Shown: positions 59,505 to 64,000 of the stretch, in pieces | How the letters are laid out: every line of letters starts with the position of its first letter | Position numbering within the stretch: position 1 is the first letter of the stretch | NCBI GenBank assembly: GCA_964344055.1 | Contig: CAYFLT010000009.1 | Span: 1 to 64,000, forward strand | Source of the DNA: OFTM10 sp964344055 | Lineage (GTDB): Bacteria > Actinomycetota > Acidimicrobiia > Acidimicrobiales > Aldehydirespiratoraceae | DNA length: 64,000 bases | Direction of reading: 5' to 3' | Translations under genes and position numbers: made by a program | The notes under the pieces: generated by a model | The model's input: only the letters and a program-made list of their open reading frames with translations | Database searches by the model: none | What the model was told of the DNA's origin: nothing

Positions 59505-60638
59505 ATGAGAGCGATCGGGCGAGCCATCGCCACCCACCGAGAACACTGGGGCGAGCCGACCCTGGTGGTCCGGGCGCCGGGCCGGGTGAACCTGATCGGA
59601 GAACACACCGACTACAACGACGGCTTCGTGCTCCCGATGGCGCTGCCGTTCGACACGGTCGTCGCGGTGTCGACCACCGACACTGCGAGACGGATCGAGG
59701 TGCGCTCGGAGGGGTACGGCGTCACCGGATTCAGTGCGACAAGAGCGGCTGAGGGTGGCTCGGACTGGTCGCTCCATCTTCGAGCCGTCGTCCAGCTGCT
59801 TTCCGATGCTGGAATCGTGACCGACGGCTGGCGGGCCACGATCGCGTCAGACGTACCCACCGGCGCGGGCCTGTCGTCATCCGCGGCAGTCCAAGTGGCC
59901 ACCGCGCGAGCCGTACTCGCACTCACCGACAACGAGTGGGCGCCGACCGCGGTCGCCCGGCTCTGCCGGCGGGCCGACAACGAGATCGTGGGAATCCCCA
60001 GCGGCATCATGGACCAGCTCATCTCCGCCGCCGCGGTCGATGCTCACGCGACCCTCATCGACTGTCGCTCACTCGAGCTCACGACGCACCCGGTGCCGAC
60101 CGGCTGCAGCGTGGTGGTGATGGACACCGGGTCGCGGCGAGAGCTCGTCGGTTCCGAATACGCGGATCGACAGCGCGAGTGCGCCCGTGCCGCCGCACTA
60201 CTCGGCGTTGGTTCCCTGCGAGAGATCGACAGTGTCGAAAGCCTCGCGAAGGCCGGCTCGGTCGAGATGCGGCGGGCCCGTCACGTCGTGTCGGAAAACC
60301 GGCGAACACTCGATGCGGCCGACGCGCTCGACCTCGGAGACGCCGCCCGGGTCGGACGCCTCATGGTGGAGAGCCACGTCAGCCTGCGCGACGACTACGA
60401 GGTATCGGGTCCCGAACTCGATGCAATCGTCGAGGCCGCCCTCGCGTCGACCGGCTGTCTCGGCGCTCGAATGACCGGGGGTGGGTTCGCCGGCTGCGCG
60501 GTCGCGCTGGTCGAGACCGCCGAGGTGGACGGCTTCGAGGCGACCGTCAGTTCGAAGTACCGAGCGGCAACCGGGCTGGAGGCGACTCTCTGGGTGTGTC
60601 GACCGGCGGCCGGTGCCGAGGTCGTGAGGGCCGACTGA
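59505..60638 (+). CDS. galK: Galactokinase
   Basis: A 377-residue GHMP kinase. The family signature GRVNLIGEHTDYNDGFVLPM is near residue 27, the ATP loop is PTGAGLSSSAAVQV, and MTGGGFAGCAVALVE is the third GHMP motif. IPSGIMDQLISAAA is also typical. It phosphorylates galactose for the Leloir pathway. It is divergent from the GH4 gene (98-base gap), so the pair may release and use galactose. No galT or galE is in the window. GGAG lies upstream of the ATG at 59505. Confidence 0.94.
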   Translation: MRAIGRAIATHREHWGEPTLVVRAPGRVNLIGEHTDYNDGFVLPMALPFDTVVAVSTTDTARRIEVRSEGYGVTGFSATRAAEGGSDWSLHLRAVVQLLSDAGIVTDGWRATIASDVPTGAGLSSSAAVQVATARAVLALTDNEWAPTAVARLCRRADNEIVGIPSGIMDQLISAAAVDAHATLIDCRSLELTTHPVPTGCSVVVMDTGSRRELVGSEYADRQRECARAAALLGVGSLREIDSVESLAKAGSVEMRRARHVVSENRRTLDAADALDLGDAARVGRLMVESHVSLRDDYEVSGPELDAIVEAALASTGCLGARMTGGGFAGCAVALVETAEVDGFEATVSSKYRAATGLEATLWVCRPAAGAEVVRAD

Positions 60639-61583
60639 TCAGCGGTGGAGCCGGCTCACCCTGTCGGGATCGATCCGCAGCGTTGCCGATGAGCCGGGTT
60701 CGAGCCACTCGCCGAGCACGAACCGGAGATCGTCACCGTCGACGGTGGTCACCACCGTGTCGTACGTGCCGGCCCGGAAGCGGGCCCGGACGACGGTGAC
60801 CGTGAGCTCGCCCGACTCGTCCACGGTGGCCGCATCGGCGCGGATCATCCGTGCCCCGTCGCCGTCTTCGATGATGTTGGTGTGGCCGAGGAAGCGGGCC
60901 ACGACCCGATCGACGGGGCGGATCCAGACGTCGTCGGGAGGTCCCACCCGCCGGACCGCGCCGTCGATCATCACCGCCAGCCGATCCCCCACCGCGAACG
61001 CCTCGTCGTGATCGTGGGTGACATGGATCGCGGCCGTTCCCGCGGCCCGGAGGAGGTCGGGCAGCTCGTCGACCAACCGATCGCGCAGACGGCGATCCAG
61101 CGACCCCAACGGTTCGTCGAGAAGGAGCACTCGCGGCCACGGCGCGAGCGAGCGGGCGAGCGCCACCCGCTGAGCCTCCCCGCCCGACAGGGTGGCCACC
61201 GCCCGGCGTTCGAAGCCGCTCAGCCCCACGAGATCGAGCAGCTCCCCCACCCGCCGGTCCCGATCCCCCGGTTCGACGCGCTGCATGCGGAGGCCGAAGG
61301 CGATGTTGTCGCCGACATCGCGATGCGGAAACAGTGCGTGATCCTGGAACATGAGGCCGATCCCCCGCTCGTGGGGTGCCACATCGGCCAGGTTTCGTCC
61401 GTCAAGCACCATGGTCCCGGCCGCGAGCGGTTCGAGCCCGGCGACGGCCCGCAGGAGGGTCGACTTCCCGCAACCACTCGGCCCGAGCAGCACCACCGTC
61501 TCGTCAGCCTCGACGTCGAGCGACACGTCGTCGACCGCGGTCGTCGATCCGTAGCGGACGGTCACACCGTCGAGGGTGAGCAT
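60639..61583 (-). CDS. ABC transporter ATPase, thiamine/iron type (ThiQ-like)
   Basis: A 314-residue ABC ATPase. Walker A is LGPSGCGKSTLLRA, Q loop LMFQDHALFPHRDVGDNIAF, signature LSGGEAQRVALARSLAP, Walker B VLLLDEPLGSLD, switch His VTHDHDEA. The C-terminal 85 residues form a TOBE-like regulatory domain (FLGHTNIIEDGDGARMIRA). It belongs with the permease (1-base overlap, TGATG) and the ThiB-like binding protein. Fe3+ transporters have the same build, so the substrate call rests on the binding protein. Confidence 0.88.
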   Translation of the reverse strand: MLTLDGVTVRYGSTTAVDDVSLDVEADETVVLLGPSGCGKSTLLRAVAGLEPLAAGTMVLDGRNLADVAPHERGIGLMFQDHALFPHRDVGDNIAFGLRMQRVEPGDRDRRVGELLDLVGLSGFERRAVATLSGGEAQRVALARSLAPWPRVLLLDEPLGSLDRRLRDRLVDELPDLLRAAGTAAIHVTHDHDEAFAVGDRLAVMIDGAVRRVGPPDDVWIRPVDRVVARFLGHTNIIEDGDGARMIRADAATVDESGELTVTVVRARFRAGTYDTVVTTVDGDDLRFVLGEWLEPGSSATLRIDPDRVSRLHR

Positions 61584-63196
61584 CAGAGACCCCCCTCGGT
61601 GGAGCCGCGGAACGCCTCGATCAGCAGCACCGACGCGGCAACCATCGCCATGAGCACCACCGCGAGCGCCATGGCCTGACCGCGGAGCAACTCGCCTGGG
61701 GTGCCGAGGAGCCGGAAGATCGCGACCGGTGCGGTGAGGTTCTCGGGCCGGCGTGGGATGAAGGAGGTGGCGCCGAACTCGCCGAGCGAGACGGCGAACG
61801 CGAAGGCTGCGCCCACCACCAGCCCGCGACCGCCGATGGGGAGATCGATCTCGCGCCGAACCCTTCGCGGCGACGCCCCCAGCATCGACGCAGCCTCTCT
61901 GACCCGTCGGTCGATACCCCGCAGGACCGGCACCATCGTGCGTACCACGAACGGCACGCCGACCAGCGCGTGGGCGACGGGCACGATCCACCACGAGGTC
62001 CGCAGGTCGAGCGGAGGCTCGTCGAGCGCGATGAGGATGCCGAACCCGATCGTCACCGCGGACGTTCCGAGCGGCAGCGTGAGCCCGAGGTCGAACACCC
62101 GCCCGATCCCGCGCCGGCCGTGGACCACCACCAACGCCGCGAGGGTGCCGACGAGGACGGCGATGGCCGTCGCCACCACCGCGAACACCAGCGAGTTCCA
62201 GATCGCGATCGTCGCAGGGGCCGGCAGCTGGCGAACCCGCTCGCCGAGGGCTCGGTAGTGGTTGAAGCCATATCCGTCGCCGACTGCGAGCGATCGTTCG
62301 ACCAGGACCGCAATCGGCGTGCCGAGCAAGGCCACCATCACGGCGCCGTTCAGAAGCACCCACTGCCGGCGGGTCGAGCCCGACGGGCTCCGAACCAGGC
62401 GACCGGTGACGGCACGGCGCCGTTCGAGGCGGGTGGCGACGATCACGAGGGCGACCACGGCCACCAGTTGGACGAGCGCCAGCGCCGCGGCAGTCGTGAG
62501 ATCGGACCGGGTGACGGCATAGCGGTAGATCTCGGTCTCGATCGTCGCCCGCCGAGGCCCGCCCAGGATGAGGACGACACCGAAAGAGGTGAACGAGAAC
62601 AGGAAGACGATGGCGGCGGCCGCGCTGATCGCCGGGCGAAGGCGCGGGAGGGTGACCTCCCACCACGTGCGGAGCCGGCCGGCGCCGAGCAGCCGGGCCT
62701 GGTCCTCCAACCGGCCGTCGAGCCCGGCCCAGAAGGCACCCACCGTACGGACCACCACCGCGTAGTTGAAGAACACGTGGGCGAGCAGGATCGCCCACAC
62801 GGTGTGCCGGAGGCGCATGTCACCACCGTCGAGTCCGAATCGATCGAACACGCCCTCGAAGGCGCCGGCGACGACGACCGTCGGGAGAACGAACGGCACG
62901 GTCACGATGGCCCGCAAGAACCGCTGCTGGCGCTGGTTCAGCCTGGCCAGGACTCCGGCGGCTGGGAGCCCGACCACGAGCGTGAGCAGGGTCGACACCG
63001 CGGCCTGCCAGAAGGTGAACCAGACGACCTCACGTTGTCGGGCCGAGGTGGCGAGCTCGCCGAGTGCGTCCCAGCCCTCGCCTCCGAGTCCACGAGCGAG
63101 AATCGAGGCGACCGGATACAGGAAGAACACCGCAAGGAACGCTGCGGGGACAGCGAGTGCCACCCATCCCGCGAGCGATCCGGCGAGGCGGCGCAT
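61583..63196 (-). CDS. ABC transporter permease with two fused domains (ThiP-like)
   Basis: A 537-residue permease with twelve or so membrane segments, made of two homologous halves. Each has an EAA-type loop (AARLLG-like LEDQARLLGAGRLRTWWEVTLPR, and VREAASMLGASPRRVRREIDL). These contact the ATPase. Fused permeases of this type serve thiamine (ThiP) and ferric iron (FbpB). The ATG at 63196 overlaps the binding-protein stop by one base, and the stop overlaps the ATPase start by one base, so all three are tightly coupled. Confidence 0.88.
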   Translation of the reverse strand: MRRLAGSLAGWVALAVPAAFLAVFFLYPVASILARGLGGEGWDALGELATSARQREVVWFTFWQAAVSTLLTLVVGLPAAGVLARLNQRQQRFLRAIVTVPFVLPTVVVAGAFEGVFDRFGLDGGDMRLRHTVWAILLAHVFFNYAVVVRTVGAFWAGLDGRLEDQARLLGAGRLRTWWEVTLPRLRPAISAAAAIVFLFSFTSFGVVLILGGPRRATIETEIYRYAVTRSDLTTAAALALVQLVAVVALVIVATRLERRRAVTGRLVRSPSGSTRRQWVLLNGAVMVALLGTPIAVLVERSLAVGDGYGFNHYRALGERVRQLPAPATIAIWNSLVFAVVATAIAVLVGTLAALVVVHGRRGIGRVFDLGLTLPLGTSAVTIGFGILIALDEPPLDLRTSWWIVPVAHALVGVPFVVRTMVPVLRGIDRRVREAASMLGASPRRVRREIDLPIGGRGLVVGAAFAFAVSLGEFGATSFIPRRPENLTAPVAIFRLLGTPGELLRGQAMALAVVLMAMVAASVLLIEAFRGSTEGGL

Positions 63197-64000
63197 CAGC
63201 CCAAGACGATCTCGACCCAGCGGTCGACCCATTCGTCCCGGTTGGCCTCGATCTCGGCCGGGTCGAGCATGTGGGGATCGTCAGCGAGCTGAGCATGTTC
63301 CACGAACTCGGGCGGCAGGGTGGCAGATTCGGTTGCGGGGAACACGAACATGCTGAGCGGCACGTCGTTCTGGAAGACGGGGGTGAGCATGAAGTCGATG
63401 AACGCGCCGGCCGCGGCCGTCTTCTCGGTGCCGCTGAGGATCCCCGCGAACTCGATCTGACGGAAGCAGGAGTCGAGCAGCACACCGGTGGGCGGGGTGT
63501 CGATCGGTTCGGCCGCGAAGATCACCTCGGCAGGTGGGCTCGACGCGTAGGACACCACGAGGGAGCGCTCGCCGCCACCGGCCACGAACTCGCCGTAGTA
63601 CGCATCCTCCCAGCCGGCAGTGACCGTCACGCCGTTGTCGACCAGATCGGTCCAGTACTGCTCCCAGTCGTCTGTGCCGGCGATGGTCGCGAGCAGGAAG
63701 GCGAGGCCGGGCGAGGAGGTCTCGGGGCTCTGGACGACGAGATGGTCGGCGTAGGCCGGGTCGGTGAGCTCCTCGAGGCTGGTCGGAGCCGCGGCCGGGA
63801 GTGCGTCGATCCAGTAGTTGACGCACACGTCGCCGAAGTCGATCGGGGTGACGCGGCCCGCCGGGTCGAGGTCGAGGCCATCGATGATGTCGTCGGCGTT
63901 GACCGAGGTGTACGGCTCGAACAGATCAGCGTCGAGGGCCCGTTGCAGGAAGGTGTTGTCGACGCCGAACATCACATCCGCGAGCGGATTGCCGGCGGTG
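63196..64000 (-). CDS. Thiamine-type ABC transporter substrate-binding protein (ThiB-like), 5' end outside window
   Basis: The last 268 residues are visible; the signal peptide lies past the right edge. DVMFGVDNTFLQRALDADLF with EPY is typical of ThiB, as are DFGDVCVNYWIDAL, the ligand-binding VSYASSPPAEV (equivalent to SYTTSPAYH in ThiB), and FRQIEFAGIL. The protein would bind thiamine or its phosphates in the envelope and deliver it to the coupled permease and ATPase. Iron-binding FbpA homologues have a YY motif, which is not seen here. Any TPP riboswitch would be beyond the window. Confidence 0.82.
   Translation of the reverse strand, partial: TAGNPLADVMFGVDNTFLQRALDADLFEPYTSVNADDIIDGLDLDPAGRVTPIDFGDVCVNYWIDALPAAAPTSLEELTDPAYADHLVVQSPETSSPGLAFLLATIAGTDDWEQYWTDLVDNGVTVTAGWEDAYYGEFVAGGGERSLVVSYASSPPAEVIFAAEPIDTPPTGVLLDSCFRQIEFAGILSGTEKTAAAGAFIDFMLTPVFQNDVPLSMFVFPATESATLPPEFVEHAQLADDPHMLDPAEIEANRDEWVDRWVEIVLG

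Noticed and set aside
60639..62798. 719-residue protein containing the ABC ATPase
   Set aside because: The upstream 405 codons are an out-of-frame reading of the permease gene; the ATPase starts at 61583.
63196..64000. Ferric iron-binding protein FbpA
   Set aside because: The C-terminal tyrosine pair of FbpA is not seen, while SYxxSP and the GVDN region match ThiB.

Overview
The window is high-GC, densely coded chromosomal DNA from an actinobacterium. The order plsX-acpP-rnc-mutM-smc, the rsmD-coaD-sepIVA-like-yceD-rpmF block, a cvnABCD conservon, an F420-type LLM oxidoreductase, a MshB/Mca-like PIG-L deacetylase and a 13E12-type HNH protein all fit Actinomycetota. An Acidimicrobiia (Ilumatobacter-like) source is my inference and was not tested. 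Two runs of N (8988-8997 and 17350-17451) show this is a draft assembly, possibly a metagenome bin. There is no prophage, IS element, CRISPR array, rRNA or tRNA that I can support.

Layout. 1-8793 (minus strand): 5' end of rimO, a Na+/Ca2+ antiporter, ftsK, a PH-like membrane protein, RNase J, dapA, a helix-turn-helix-like protein, SURF1 and dapB. 8888-14185: a gapped membrane protein, an unknown gene, then a full conservon cvnABCD on the plus strand. 14198-18447: an M16 peptidase, pnp (gapped) and rpsO, with a terminator and a large folded leader between rpsO and pnp. 18553-22277: lipoprotein, YhhN protein, ferredoxin reductase, ferredoxin and a DUF1214 protein. 22377-23624: a DUF222/HNH gene with a LexA-type box in an apparently leaderless promoter.

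23646-34463 holds a likely methylamine or betaine catabolic regulon: an MttB-superfamily methyltransferase, two dimethylglycine-dehydrogenase-like flavoproteins with GcvT domains, and an IclR regulator. The same inverted repeat (TTCCA-N5-TGGAA) lies before both flavoprotein genes. A lipoprotein, a broken site-2 protease gene and a universal stress protein sit between them.

34472-46907 is housekeeping: LLM oxidoreductase, smc, an Fpg-like protein lacking most catalytic residues, rnc without a standard start codon, acpP, plsX, rpmF, yceD, a DivIVA-like gene, coaD, rsmD, a small zinc-ribbon protein, two tandem repeat arrays and recG. 46914-52474: a FakA-like protein, a small cold-shock-like protein, a DUF559 gene and a PH-like gene bracketed by three related hairpin repeats, a stand-alone Lrp ligand domain and pckA.

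52681-64000: small lipoprotein, membrane protein, MhuD-like monooxygenase, YCII protein, a minus-strand run of PIG-L deacetylase, CoA transferase, hydrolase and flavin reductase, an ElaA-like acetyltransferase, a divergent GH4 glycosidase/galactokinase pair, and a thiamine-type ABC transporter (thiBPQ) cut by the window edge.
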